Shown: in pieces, positions 6,725 through 14,554 of the stretch
Numbering within the stretch: position 1 is the stretch's first letter
Layout of the letters: every line of letters starts with the position of its first letter
Position numbers and translations under genes: made by a program
The notes under the pieces: generated by a model
The model's input: the letters and a program-made list of their open reading frames with translations, nothing else
Database searches by the model: none
What the model was told of the DNA's origin: nothing
IMG/VR virus record: IMGVR_UViG_3300050821_007047
Coordinates: 1 to 43,890 of that record
Length of the DNA: 43,890 bases
Reading direction: 5' to 3' (one strand)
Origin: a virus

Positions 6725-7097
6725 GCGCCGCGCGCCGGTCCGGCGGTTCCCGCTTGTACGGGCGATACCGGAACGTCCGCTCGCATTCATCGAGTGTCGG
6801 TTTCGCTGACACGTGCCCTTCGTCTACGCGCCGGTAGACGCCGCCGTGTCCGAGTGGGCAGCGGAGCACCATGTCGACGATGCAGAGCACGAGCAGCTCG
6901 CGCAGCTCATGCGGGAGCTGCGTCTCTGTCCAGCGGGGCTCGGGCGGTTTTGACGGTGGCGATTCGGGCGGCGCGGATGCCGGCTCGTCTGGCGGCGCGG
7001 GCGGTATCGGCGGCGGCACGATAAACAGCTCGTCCCATTTTGGAGGTCGAAGCTGCCGCCGCGTGCGCGGCCCAGGACGGCGGCGCCGCGTCGCCAT
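6672..7097 (-). CDS. Pro-rich hypothetical protein, 141 aa
   Basis: The start lies one base after the stop of the upstream gene, so it is probably translated by coupling. The N-terminus is very basic (RRRRPGPRTRR), residues about 25-55 are Pro/Glu/Ser-rich and probably disordered, and the C-terminal half (HELRELLVLCIVDMVLRC onward) looks helical and folded. Last gene of the nozzle-to-LamG minus cluster. No family recognised. Confidence 0.5.
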   Translation of the reverse strand: MATRRRRPGPRTRRQLRPPKWDELFIVPPPIPPAPPDEPASAPPESPPSKPPEPRWTETQLPHELRELLVLCIVDMVLRCPLGHGGVYRRVDEGHVSAKPTLDECERTFRYRPYKREPPDRRAALRLRRALADARLWRPCE

Positions 7098-7098
7098 G

Positions 7099-7380
7099 TC
7101 ACGAGAGATGCGGGTCGCGCTCGCGCTCGGTTCGCATGTGGTTGCGGAGCGCATCGGCATCCATGCGCGTCGCGAGCCATGAGACCGCCGCGCGCAGCAC
7201 CGCGCCGGCATGGATGCACGGGTCGCTCGTCATCCACCACGGGTCGTAGGACTGCGCCTCGCTAATCGCTACGCACGCGACGGCGATAACGCGCCCATTG
7301 CGAACGTCGGAGAGGAGTTCTTCGAGGGTCGCAATCAGGTCCGCGCGGACATCGTCCGCCGCCTCTTCCAGTGTGCTCAT
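7099..7380 (-). CDS. Hypothetical protein, 93 aa
   Basis: ATGA overlap with the LamG protein gene upstream supports the start. The helical N-terminus (STLEEAADDVRADLIATLEE) is followed by NGRVIAVACVAIS and a C-terminal helix. No Cys cluster or membrane segment; a hydrophobic centre suggests a small alpha/beta fold. Unknown function, same operon as two signal-peptide proteins. Confidence 0.55.
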   Translation of the reverse strand: MSTLEEAADDVRADLIATLEELLSDVRNGRVIAVACVAISEAQSYDPWWMTSDPCIHAGAVLRAAVSWLATRMDADALRNHMRTERERDPHLS

Positions 7381-8315
7381 GTCGGCGGTGCCGTGCAGTC
7401 GGCGGGGAGCGTGCAGCTCCCGCATGCGCTCGCGTTCCGGCCCGTCGAGGCGAACGCGGTGCCGCTACACGAGCATTGCTCGCCCCGGAGCCCGCACGAG
7501 CAGATGCGGCAGACCGACGCGGCGGCAAGCTGCGTCGCGGTTAGCCAGCATTCATCGAGCTGCCCAAAGAAGTCGTTATTATTCATAAGATAGAGGACGT
7601 TCGCCGTTGTCGTGCCAACGCCCATCGTCGCCAGGCTCGCTTGAACGGCGCCGTCCACATACACACGCCCCAGACCGCCCGAGACATAGGTCGCCGCAAC
7701 GTGGTGCCACGTCGTGGTGCCGGGCCACGACAGCGGCGTTGCCAGCGTGGACCGCGAGCTATCGGCATTCTTCACGTCGAGCGCATAGCCCGCGCCCCAC
7801 CGTCGCAGATGCCACGTACCGACCGTGCTGATATCCCAATGGTGCATGACGAAGGCACCACTGCCGTCCCCGCTCGTGGGGTAGGTTCCCGCCGGCTTCA
7901 CCCAGCACCCGACCGAGAACGGCGAGAGCAGCGTGGAAAACGTGTCGGTGGTCGCGAGCGCCTCCGCCCCGATCGTGGCATTCATCGAGGCCGCTCCTTC
8001 CATGCGGTCGGTCGAATTCACCGGGTTGCCCGCGTTGACCAGCATATCGCGGCTCGTGGTGCCCTGTGCGTTCACGCGCGTTCCCGTCGGCTCTTCGAGC
8101 ATCCACGCGCCGAGCGTGTTGGGCACCCAGGACGGCGCCGATGCCAGCGTGGTACTGGTTACGCTGGTCGTGGTCGTGCTGGTCGTGGTCGTGGTGGTTG
8201 TCGGAAACACATTCGCCGGCCCGCAGCCGACGGCGCCCGGTCCGCACGGGACGTTCACCGTCGCCGGCTGCGCGTAGGCGAGTGCCGCAACCAGGAGAAA
8301 CGCTAGGAGCCGCAT
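7377..8315 (-). CDS. Signal peptide, Thr-rich linker and LamG-like domain protein, 312 aa
   Basis: MRLLAFLLVAALAYAQ is a convincing signal peptide with likely cleavage after AYA. A Thr/Ser tract follows (residues about 38-57). Then comes a concanavalin-like LamG/LamGL domain (about 65-260) with the expected beta-strand pattern, including FSVGCWVKPAG, TTTWHHVAATYV, GRVYVDGAVQ and a DECWLTATQL end. The C-terminal 50 residues hold about ten cysteines, as in small disulfide domains. LamG domains bind glycans or proteins outside cells. Overlap by 13 bases with another signal-peptide gene suggests both are exported. It could be an exported adhesin expressed from the prophage or a virion surface part; signal peptides are rare on virion proteins. 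Confidence 0.7.
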   Translation of the reverse strand: MRLLAFLLVAALAYAQPATVNVPCGPGAVGCGPANVFPTTTTTTTSTTTTSVTSTTLASAPSWVPNTLGAWMLEEPTGTRVNAQGTTSRDMLVNAGNPVNSTDRMEGAASMNATIGAEALATTDTFSTLLSPFSVGCWVKPAGTYPTSGDGSGAFVMHHWDISTVGTWHLRRWGAGYALDVKNADSSRSTLATPLSWPGTTTWHHVAATYVSGGLGRVYVDGAVQASLATMGVGTTTANVLYLMNNNDFFGQLDECWLTATQLAAASVCRICSCGLRGEQCSCSGTAFASTGRNASACGSCTLPADCTAPPT

Positions 8316-8662
8316 GCGTAGACCGCCGCAACGTTGCAGCCCGCGCATACGGTCACGTTCGTTCGATATCGACAGGCGGGATTCAGCACCGACACCGCGA
8401 GCGAGCCCGCCGCCGGCAGCGCCATGTCCGAGCCCGTCACCTTCGCCCACGAGCCGCCATTGTTACACGAGATTTCTACAATGACAGTCGCGGTGCCCGC
8501 CGTCGCCGTCGTCTGCACCACGAGCGACTTCCCGCCCGCCATGATGTAATCCACATTGGCGCCGGTCGCGGTCTGCGCCGTGAGCGAGCCCGTGGGACAG
8601 CCCTTCGACGCCGCCCAGACCGGCGTTGCCAGAAGCAGCACCGCGAATATCCATCGTGCCAT
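8303..8662 (-). CDS. Secreted hypothetical protein with signal peptide, 119 aa
   Basis: MARWIFAVLLLATPVWAA is a classical signal peptide with cleavage after VWA. The mature part has six cysteines (two in CAGCN, one in YACGS) and beta-rich sequence (SLVVQTTATAGTATVIVEIS). GAGGGAGGG precedes the start. It is probably a small disulfide-bonded beta protein outside the cytoplasm. Next to the LamG protein and after the nozzle-like gene, it may belong to a cell-surface function. No family identified. Confidence 0.65.
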   Translation of the reverse strand: MARWIFAVLLLATPVWAASKGCPTGSLTAQTATGANVDYIMAGGKSLVVQTTATAGTATVIVEISCNNGGSWAKVTGSDMALPAAGSLAVSVLNPACRYRTNVTVCAGCNVAAVYACGS

Positions 8663-8677
8663 TGGTCCGTCCCTCCC

Positions 8678-10303
8678 TCATGCTGCCGCGCGCAGGTCTG
8701 CCGTCGGCTGCGCGCGAATGGCAAAGCCGCGAATGCGGAGCGGTTGCCCGTTCGAGACCGCGAATCGGAACCGGTAGAATTTCCCCTTGAGCCGCAGCGG
8801 CAGCTCAGACAGGCCCGCCGTCAGCGTACCGACCTGCGTCCAGGTGAGCGTCTGGGTCGTATCTTCCTGCCACGGGAGCGCCGCCCCAGTCTCCCGGCCC
8901 AGATGATTCCGGACCGCCACCCACACATCCAGCGCTCCCGTGGCAGAGCTTTCCCACTGGACCTTCAGCCGGTCCACGTAGGAGACCATGGCCCCAGATA
9001 CATTGTTAACAGGCTGCCCACTGGACCCGAACGCGAAGTCTTTGGAGTCCACGTAGGCGTTGGCTTCGGGCTGCGAATCATCGACCTGCCACCAGACGTC
9101 CCCCGTCAAAATGTCCATGACGGTATGGGCGACCGGCGTCGGTGCCCCGAGCGACGATTGCAAATCGCCAGGACGGGGACTCCCCATAATCAGCGTGCCG
9201 TGCGCGACGACGGGCCGGGTCGGAAAGGGATTGCCGTAGATGGCAAAGGGGAGCTGGTGGCGCCACGCCCGGTCGGTCCGTAGATTCACCTCCAGAAATT
9301 CAGGCCGGATGCCATTGGTAATCGCCACGGCATCGTGCGCCGGTATTCGCAAGCAATGGATCGCTTGCGTCGCCTGAATATAGCTTGCTATCTGCGGTGC
9401 CGTGAGCTGTCCCGACGCATTCCCGAGCCCCGCCGTGGTCACGTAGACGGCGCCGGTTTCCGTGAGGCATCCTTCCCCGAGCGCGGGCCGGCTCTGGACG
9501 CCGTCGATGGCGAACGGCGGAATCTGCCGCGTGCTCTGGGCAATCTGCAGCGTGCGCTGCATGAGCACGATGAATCCCCCGGAGACACCCACGAGCCCGG
9601 TCATTTGGCCGCCGCCGTCCACCGTGAAGTAATCCGCGCTATTCGAGATGTCCGGTGTCCAGGACGAAATGTCCCCGGCATCGGAGATTTTGATGGTGCG
9701 GAGATTCGTCGCGTCGTTGGCGACCGCGCCGATGATGGCATGCCCCGAGGCCGCGCAGCTATGCCGGCCACTGACGCCATTCAAGGTATATAGCGTGTCG
9801 TCGCCCACGTACTTGAACGCGCCGCTGTCCCCGCTCGCGTAGGGCGTCCCAATCATGACGAGCTGCTGGCCCGCGACGACACACGTGGTCATCGGGGGCG
9901 GCATGTAGCTGAACAGGTCGGGCGCGACGTGCCCGGTGCCACTCTGCGGGAGGGCATGAAAGTTCGGATTCGGGACACTGCTCGCGACGTTGAAATACAG
10001 TCGCTTCCCGACGACGCCCGAACCGGGCAGCGTCGGATTGTCAGTATAGAAACACAGCATGCCGGGGTAGTCGGTCCGGATCAGGTCCGGCACCCAGCCA
10101 ATCACCATGGCCGTGGCGCTGCCGGGATATTGCCACTGCCCACCCGTCGCCACGCGGAGGAATTTCCCGGCGGTCTGCGCCTGGTCCTGTTGCGGGTAGA
10201 AGGCGTGACAACCGCTCCACTGGTCGTCCTGAATCGAGAGCGCGTCCGCCCCGAGATTCAGCCCGCCGCCAAACGACGGGACGGGATACCAGGAGAACGG
10301 CAT
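8678..10303 (-). CDS. Putative tail nozzle / stabilisation beta protein, 541 aa
   Basis: The N-terminus PVPSFGGGLNLGADALSI, followed by Q/D/W-rich text, is typical of podovirus nozzle or hub proteins (T7 gp12-like, P22 gp10-like), which form a beta-propeller ring at the tail end and often begin with GGLN. The remainder is beta-rich with repeated short strands and few helices, and the length fits. The start codon directly follows the stop of the upstream gene. It is separated from the main virion operon, which is unusual. Assignment is by overall character rather than by a catalytic motif. Confidence 0.55.
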   Translation of the reverse strand: MPFSWYPVPSFGGGLNLGADALSIQDDQWSGCHAFYPQQDQAQTAGKFLRVATGGQWQYPGSATAMVIGWVPDLIRTDYPGMLCFYTDNPTLPGSGVVGKRLYFNVASSVPNPNFHALPQSGTGHVAPDLFSYMPPPMTTCVVAGQQLVMIGTPYASGDSGAFKYVGDDTLYTLNGVSGRHSCAASGHAIIGAVANDATNLRTIKISDAGDISSWTPDISNSADYFTVDGGGQMTGLVGVSGGFIVLMQRTLQIAQSTRQIPPFAIDGVQSRPALGEGCLTETGAVYVTTAGLGNASGQLTAPQIASYIQATQAIHCLRIPAHDAVAITNGIRPEFLEVNLRTDRAWRHQLPFAIYGNPFPTRPVVAHGTLIMGSPRPGDLQSSLGAPTPVAHTVMDILTGDVWWQVDDSQPEANAYVDSKDFAFGSSGQPVNNVSGAMVSYVDRLKVQWESSATGALDVWVAVRNHLGRETGAALPWQEDTTQTLTWTQVGTLTAGLSELPLRLKGKFYRFRFAVSNGQPLRIRGFAIRAQPTADLRAAA

Positions 10304-10861
10304 CTAGGTGAGCTGCCCCACAATCACGAAGGCATCGAGGAGCGAGCGCCGTTCGCTGCGCGCATCCGCGATGCAGCCGGGGCAGGGAATGACGAGCCCG
10401 CCCGTATCGCCCCGGCGCGTAAACTGCAGCCAGCCGCCACACGCGAGGCATCGCCCCCGGACCTGGACCCGGCGCTTCGAATAATGCGCCCCGAGATTGT
10501 TTAGCTTGGTAACATGCCAGTTGTAGCGCAGTGCTTTGTCCAGGAGCTTCGTCGGCTCTTCGTGCGTGCGCTTCGATGCATTCAGCACCGCCATGTAAAA
10601 GTGCTGCGGAATGTCGGGATAGCGCCACGGCACCGCGAAGGCGGCAGACAGCTCCGCCAGCCGGGCGATGTAGACCGCCGAGCTATGCGCCACTTTCGCC
10701 AGGTCACGAATGCGCGCCTGGCGGATATCGGGCGCCGTGTCTCCGAGCACCGACGCGACCAAGTCCGCCGCCGCCCAGTAGCCGGCCCGCTGCCCATCCA
10801 GCGCGTTCGTGAACGCCTGGGCAACGGAATCCCAGCCGTCAGAAGTGCTGGCTACGTCCAT
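10304..10861 (-). CDS. Hypothetical protein with C-terminal zinc ribbon, 185 aa
   Basis: Residues 1-120 are helical. The C-terminal third carries two CxxC knuckles (CLACGG and CPGC about 20 residues apart) preceded by basic residues (YSKRRVQVRGR), as in DNA- or RNA-binding zinc ribbons. The start chosen is the first ATG, inside the end of the RuvC-like gene; a TTG three codons earlier is possible. The neighbourhood (RuvC, replication initiator) suggests nucleic-acid work. Confidence 0.55.
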   Translation of the reverse strand: MDVASTSDGWDSVAQAFTNALDGQRAGYWAAADLVASVLGDTAPDIRQARIRDLAKVAHSSAVYIARLAELSAAFAVPWRYPDIPQHFYMAVLNASKRTHEEPTKLLDKALRYNWHVTKLNNLGAHYSKRRVQVRGRCLACGGWLQFTRRGDTGGLVIPCPGCIADARSERRSLLDAFVIVGQLT

Positions 10862-11363
10862 ACGCCGCAATCAGGAGCGCATCCGAGCGCCCCGTGTGAC
10901 TCTTCGGCCCGAGTTCGACGGTCGGAAACATCGTGGACGCCACGACCCGACTCGCGCCTTTCTTGCTTCGAAGCAGGCCCGCGTGCTTCTTCCACGACTG
11001 CGGCGCCACGAGCCGCACCGGGAGGCCGAGCCCGGCACAGAGCCCTTCCCAGAGCCCGGCGCCACGCATGAGTGTCCCGACACTGCGAACTCCCTCCCCT
11101 GGTCTGCCGTGGACCAGCTCGATGCAGACGAGCACGTGCGGCCCGTCGCCGCCCGCGCCGTTCGCCATCGTCGCTTTGGCAAGCAGCTCGCAGAGGACCG
11201 CGCGCATATCGCCCGGCGCGTACTGCGAGCGCGTGCCCGTGGCGCGTTTCACGTGGACAATCGGCGTGTCTTTGACGGCGGCGCACTCGCCATCCGCCGG
11301 CAGCAAGGCGAGCGCGCCGTGCAAGCCCGGATCGATGCCGAGATACCACGTGCCGTTAGGCAT
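10839..11363 (-). CDS. RuvC-like Holliday junction resolvase, 174 aa
   Basis: YLGIDPGLHGALALL places D11 in the first RNase H-fold strand. E82 in VCIELVHG and D161 in TGRSDALLIAAYG supply the remaining acidic residues of the RuvC active site, and VAPQSWKKH is the usual bridging motif. Length matches RuvC. Enzymes of this kind cut branched DNA with Mg2+, clearing replication and recombination junctions before packaging. It lies downstream of the replication initiator in the same orientation, after a 95-base gap holding a hairpin. Confidence 0.85.
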   Translation of the reverse strand: MPNGTWYLGIDPGLHGALALLPADGECAAVKDTPIVHVKRATGTRSQYAPGDMRAVLCELLAKATMANGAGGDGPHVLVCIELVHGRPGEGVRSVGTLMRGAGLWEGLCAGLGLPVRLVAPQSWKKHAGLLRSKKGASRVVASTMFPTVELGPKSHTGRSDALLIAAYGRSQHF

Positions 11364-11414
11364 GTGCCGGTCTGCCCGAAGAACGAAAACGACTCAACGC
11401 AAATCTGCAGGGTA

Positions 11415-11433
11415 AGAACCGCGCAACGGTTCT
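11415..11433 (-). other. Hairpin upstream of the RuvC-like gene
   Basis: AGAACCG/CGGTTCT forms a perfect 7-bp stem with a 5-base loop, in the 95-base gap between two minus-strand genes. No T-run follows on the minus strand. It may be an mRNA processing or operator element; nothing else is seen in the gap. Confidence 0.4.
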
Positions 11434-11458
11434 GCGGTCTCGACGCATACGAAACGGC

Positions 11459-11752
11459 CTAGCTGCCATCTTCCGGCAGACGACGGCGCACAGGACCGCC
11501 GACAACGGACAGCGGCGCGGAATGCTTGGCAGCGCGGCGGCGCTCGTGCCACGCGCGCTTCCGCACGCACTCGCCGTAGCGCAGCACCGGGCGCGTTTCT
11601 TCCCAGTACAGCGTCACGTGATAGCCCGGACAGCCGTCGCCCAGGTACTTGTCGGGCGCCGCACCGGCATACGCGCAGTCCCCGCGTAGGCACGCATCGG
11701 CCCAGCGCTGTCCCCGCTTCCAGTCCCACTCTTGGTACTCCGCGAGTTCCAT
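11459..11752 (-). CDS. Small four-Cys protein of the replication cluster, 97 aa
   Basis: GGAGGTGAGCCG before the ATG is one of the best ribosome binding sites in the window. Cysteines occur as ACLRGDCAYA, GDGCPGY and YGECVRKR, a spacing like the zinc-binding head of some helicase-loader proteins, but no ATPase domain follows. The rest is basic. It follows the replication initiator by 4 bases, so a replication accessory role is plausible, not shown. Confidence 0.6.
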   Translation of the reverse strand: MELAEYQEWDWKRGQRWADACLRGDCAYAGAAPDKYLGDGCPGYHVTLYWEETRPVLRYGECVRKRAWHERRRAAKHSAPLSVVGGPVRRRLPEDGS

Positions 11753-11756
11753 CGGC

Positions 11757-12482
11757 TCACCTCCGCGCAGCGTGGTGGAAATCGGGACTGCGGCGGCACC
11801 ACGTTCGCCACGCCGCGTCCCAGTTGGCCATGAGCGAGCCTTTCGCCGTGTGATGGTCGCGAAAGGCGCCGAACTCCGACGGGGCATCGAGCCCGAGATG
11901 CTGGGCGACCGTCCGCCGCTTCTCCGTGAGCGTGAAGTCGTCCGGGAACGGCTTTCGACGGTTCGGGCTAGAGCGCGCGGCAGCGCGCGGCGGTTCCCCC
12001 GGACCCCCTCCCGAACGAGCTAGAGGCGTTTCGAGAACACCAGGAAGAACATCCGGAGAAGAGAATACAGGCACTGGCACAGGCACAGGCACAGGCACCG
12101 GATAGTCCCCCCGGCGTCCGGACGGTGTCCGGACACAGTCCGGACAGGGAGAAATGAACGTCTCTCCGCTACGTTGCAGCGACTTGCGCCATGCGTCATC
12201 GGCGTGGTCTGCCAAATCGTGGATGACCAGCCGATGCGTCGCGCACGGGTCCAGCCAGCCGCTCTCCACGAGCGCCGCAATCAGGTGCTCAGGCGGCGCG
12301 ACCCGCCAGTGTATCCCGTGGGCAATCTGACTGTCGGAATAGCGTCCGACGTCCCCGCGCCGCGCGTACCGCGCCGTCCAGTGCCAGAGCGTTTCGAGGA
12401 TGCCGACCGCGCCCCACTGCTCGATGCCAAGCCGCTGCGCGAGCGCGATGGTCTTGGGATGCTCCGCCGTGCCCCGCTTCAT
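11757..12482 (-). CDS. Phage replication initiator / replisome organiser, 241 aa
   Basis: The N-terminal 110 residues (KTIALAQRLGIEQWGAVGIL, then a Trp-rich helix and AHGIHWRVAPPEHLIAAL) look like the winged-helix head of phage initiator proteins. A flexible linker contains six Pro-Val units. The C-terminus (FPDDFTLTEKRRTVAQHLG, then FRDHHTAKGS and NWDAAWRTWCRR) matches the DnaT/DnaD-like tail of phage replication proteins that recruit the helicase. No helicase or polymerase gene is found, so host enzymes are likely recruited. The start overlaps the upstream stop (ATGA). Confidence 0.75.
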   Translation of the reverse strand: MKRGTAEHPKTIALAQRLGIEQWGAVGILETLWHWTARYARRGDVGRYSDSQIAHGIHWRVAPPEHLIAALVESGWLDPCATHRLVIHDLADHADDAWRKSLQRSGETFISPCPDCVRTPSGRRGDYPVPVPVPVPVPVFSSPDVLPGVLETPLARSGGGPGEPPRAAARSSPNRRKPFPDDFTLTEKRRTVAQHLGLDAPSEFGAFRDHHTAKGSLMANWDAAWRTWCRRSPDFHHAARR

Positions 12483-12949
12483 CCCGCCCCCCCCTGGTAG
12501 CCGCCGTGCAGTTGCCGGGGATGCTGCGCGGTGGCGTGCAGATGCGTCGGAGAGCGCGCCGGAACCCAGGCTCGCTCTTCGAGCTGGCGCCGAATGGCGT
12601 CGGGTTCGAGGTTGAAGGCCTCGCAGATGGAAACGAACGTGAAGGCGTGCGCCGTCGAGTTCGACCGGAACCACGCTAGGAGCTGGTCCCGCTCGCGCCG
12701 GGCGTGCTGGTAGCGCGACCAGAGCCCGAGCCGTGCGCGGAGCAGCTCCTGCGGGGTATCGAGCAGCCGGGCCTTCTTCCCGGCGAAGAGTTCGAGGTCG
12801 CGGAGCGCCATCTCCAGGACCGCCAGGAGCAGCGCCCGCTCCCCCTGTGCCGGCATCCCGCGCGGGATCGTGTACTGGTCGGGTAGAATAATATCCGGCT
12901 CGAACACGTCCGGAATTCGGCCCCCGTTTGCGCCTTGTGGCTGCTCCAT
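12479..12949 (-). CDS. Hypothetical protein with conserved ICEAFNLEP motif, 156 aa
   Basis: The ATG follows GAGGGGAGGCGG; a GTG five codons upstream would leave no binding site. Residues 35-80 are a long helix (LLLAVLEMALRDLELFAG), residues about 90-130 contain ARRERDQLLAWF and AFTFVSICEAFNLEPDAIRR, resembling a motif I recall from uncharacterised bacterial and phage proteins with an HTH-like core. First gene of the replication cluster, so a DNA-binding regulator or initiator partner is plausible. Confidence 0.6.
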   Translation of the reverse strand: MEQPQGANGGRIPDVFEPDIILPDQYTIPRGMPAQGERALLLAVLEMALRDLELFAGKKARLLDTPQELLRARLGLWSRYQHARRERDQLLAWFRSNSTAHAFTFVSICEAFNLEPDAIRRQLEERAWVPARSPTHLHATAQHPRQLHGGYQGGAG

Positions 12950-12995
12950 CCGCCTCCCCTCCACGCCAATTTGTGGGGCGCTAGCTCGCTAGGTC

Positions 12996-13390
12996 GCGTC
13001 GCAGCCGAGATGCGACGCTGGGCGAGCCAAGCGGTGGGATTCGCTCCGGAATCCGGTTTGACCTTCTGACCCCGGATCAGACGGTCAACGGCGTCGCATG
13101 GGCAACCGCCCAGGAACGAAGCGGGTTTCCGCATCGTCGCATGGAGCGTCGCATCTGAACCCCCCTGAATTGCGACGAACGCCTCTTTATGAGGCAGAAT
13201 ACCAGGGAAGGTGCTATAGCATCGGGGCGCTACAGCGGCGTAACTACTGGGATTTCCGAGTGCGCCCAGCCCGACTCGAACGGGCGACCTTCTGATTCGT
13301 AGGAGGAAGGTGGTAGAATGATAAGCGCTGGGAAACGCTGGCGATTTTGGCGGGTTACTCGCCTGTCGTCGCACGCATCGTCGCATGCGC
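12996..13390. other. attP: attP region with arm-type repeats
   Basis: The non-coding stretch between the replication cluster and the integrase contains many copies of a (G/T)CGTCGCA(T) motif in both orientations: 12996-13003, 13010-13018 (inverted), 13091-13099, 13134-13142, 13146-13154, 13170-13178 (inverted), 13367-13374 and 13378-13386. GCATCGTCGCATG occurs exactly at 13131-13143 and 13375-13387, one copy on each side of the core. This is the layout of integrase arm-type sites around an attP core. The last copies lie just inside the 3' end of the integrase gene. Confidence 0.7.
13261..13302 (-). other. attP core: 3' part of a tRNA-Arg(ACG) gene
   Basis: Read on the minus strand, this segment starts with CTACGAA, the anticodon loop of tRNA-Arg(ACG), then continues with the 3' anticodon strand TCAGA, the variable loop, a perfect T-arm (GCCCG TTCGAGT CGGGC) and the acceptor strand TGGGCGC plus discriminator A. 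The 5' half of a tRNA is absent: the sequence before CTACGAA does not pair with TCAGA. Phages that integrate into tRNA genes carry exactly such a 3' fragment so that the gene is restored after insertion. It lies 53 bases from the integrase. Confidence 0.85.
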
Positions 13391-14551
13391 GTCGCCATGC
13401 ACGAGCAATTCCAGGCGGTCCGCCGCAGCCGGATCGTGTATCCGAATAGTCTTGCTATATTCCATGGTGGTCAATATCGAGGCGTGCCCGAGCTGTTGCT
13501 GGACCCACTGCACGATGTTGACGTTCTGCGCGTTCGCCAGGTGGAGACAGGCGAACGTGTGCCGCAGCGAGTGTGCCGAGAAGCCCTGCCCCGCGAGGTT
13601 GGCACGGGCCAGCACCTTCTCGAATTCCCGTTGCACGTTCCGCTGCGTGTAGGGCGTCCCGTTGCGCGTGAGGAACACCCACGGGGGCGCCGGGCGCCAG
13701 CCGTGCCGCAGGACGAGCGCCGGGCGGTCCGCCAGCATCTTCCCGAGCAGTGTCCGGAGCCGGTTCGAGAGGCTCACTTCCCGGCGTCGCTTGCCCTTGG
13801 TCGCGTGGACGCCGGTCCCGGTCTCTGCGAGCTGGCGATTGACGGTCAGAATACCGTCGGAGAGGAGTACGTCCGGGATGTGGAGCGCTCGCCACTCCCC
13901 GATCCGGAGGCCTCCGTCCAGGCCCGTCAGAAACTGGGCATAGAGCGGCGACGTCTTGGCGGCGAAGAGGAACGTATTGGCCTGCTCCTGCGTGAAGGCC
14001 TTGCGGACTTCTATGTCGTCGCCGTGGAGCAGTCGCTTGACGCTCTTCGGCTTCATCCCAAGCGGATTAAAGCTCAAGAGCTGGTGGTCCACGGCATCGC
14101 TCAAGGAGGCGGACGTCGCTGCCCAGATGAGCCGGACGGAGTCTGCGGCGTAGCCCTGCCCTTTCCACCAGGTAAGCAGCGGCAGGAGCTGCGCGACGTT
14201 CACGCCAGCCAGGGGCAGGCGCCCGATAGCGTGCGGATTCCTGGGCGAGCGCCACAAGACGAACCGTTCCATGACGTCCCGGTAGCACCGGGCCGTTTTC
14301 TTTGCCCGCGTCACCGGGACGTAGTTCGAGAGCCACCACTGCGCCCAGTCCGCCATGCTCCGCGCCGCGTTTGCCGGGAGCTGCGGCTGCAGCGTGGCCT
14401 GGGTCTTGACCTGTGCCGAGTCCGCGTAGTGCTGGGCGTCCTGTTCGTCGGCAAATTTCCGTTGCCGGCGTATCCCATGCGGGTCTTTCCACTCGACGCA
14501 GAAGCGGACGATGCCACCGACCTTGCGCTGGACGACCTTGCCGTATGCCAT
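13355..14551 (-). CDS. int: Phage integrase, tyrosine recombinase family, 398 aa
   Basis: Catalytic residues are complete: R216 in GLRIGE, K252 in TKGKRRRE, H327 and R330 in AHSLRHTF, H356 in LGHASIL, and Y365 in MEYSK. Residues 1-50 resemble an AP2-like or arm-binding domain (VRFCVEWKDPHGIRRQRKFA), and 65-165 a SAM-like core-binding domain (SMADWAQWW onward). This is a full-length temperate-phage integrase. attP lies just beyond its 3' end and an excisionase-like gene directly upstream (3 bases apart), the classical attachment module. Confidence 0.93.
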   Translation of the reverse strand: MAYGKVVQRKVGGIVRFCVEWKDPHGIRRQRKFADEQDAQHYADSAQVKTQATLQPQLPANAARSMADWAQWWLSNYVPVTRAKKTARCYRDVMERFVLWRSPRNPHAIGRLPLAGVNVAQLLPLLTWWKGQGYAADSVRLIWAATSASLSDAVDHQLLSFNPLGMKPKSVKRLLHGDDIEVRKAFTQEQANTFLFAAKTSPLYAQFLTGLDGGLRIGEWRALHIPDVLLSDGILTVNRQLAETGTGVHATKGKRRREVSLSNRLRTLLGKMLADRPALVLRHGWRPAPPWVFLTRNGTPYTQRNVQREFEKVLARANLAGQGFSAHSLRHTFACLHLANAQNVNIVQWVQQQLGHASILTTMEYSKTIRIHDPAAADRLELLVHGDAHATMRATTGE

Positions 14552-14554
14552 GTG

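Noticed and set aside
13098-13295. Plus-strand frame ending FRVRPARLERATF
   Set aside because: This ending is the well-known translation artefact of the antisense of a tRNA 3' end; the DNA is the attP core.
13261-13302. Complete phage tRNA gene
   Set aside because: Only the part from the anticodon loop to the acceptor end is present; no D-arm or 5' acceptor strand pairs with it.
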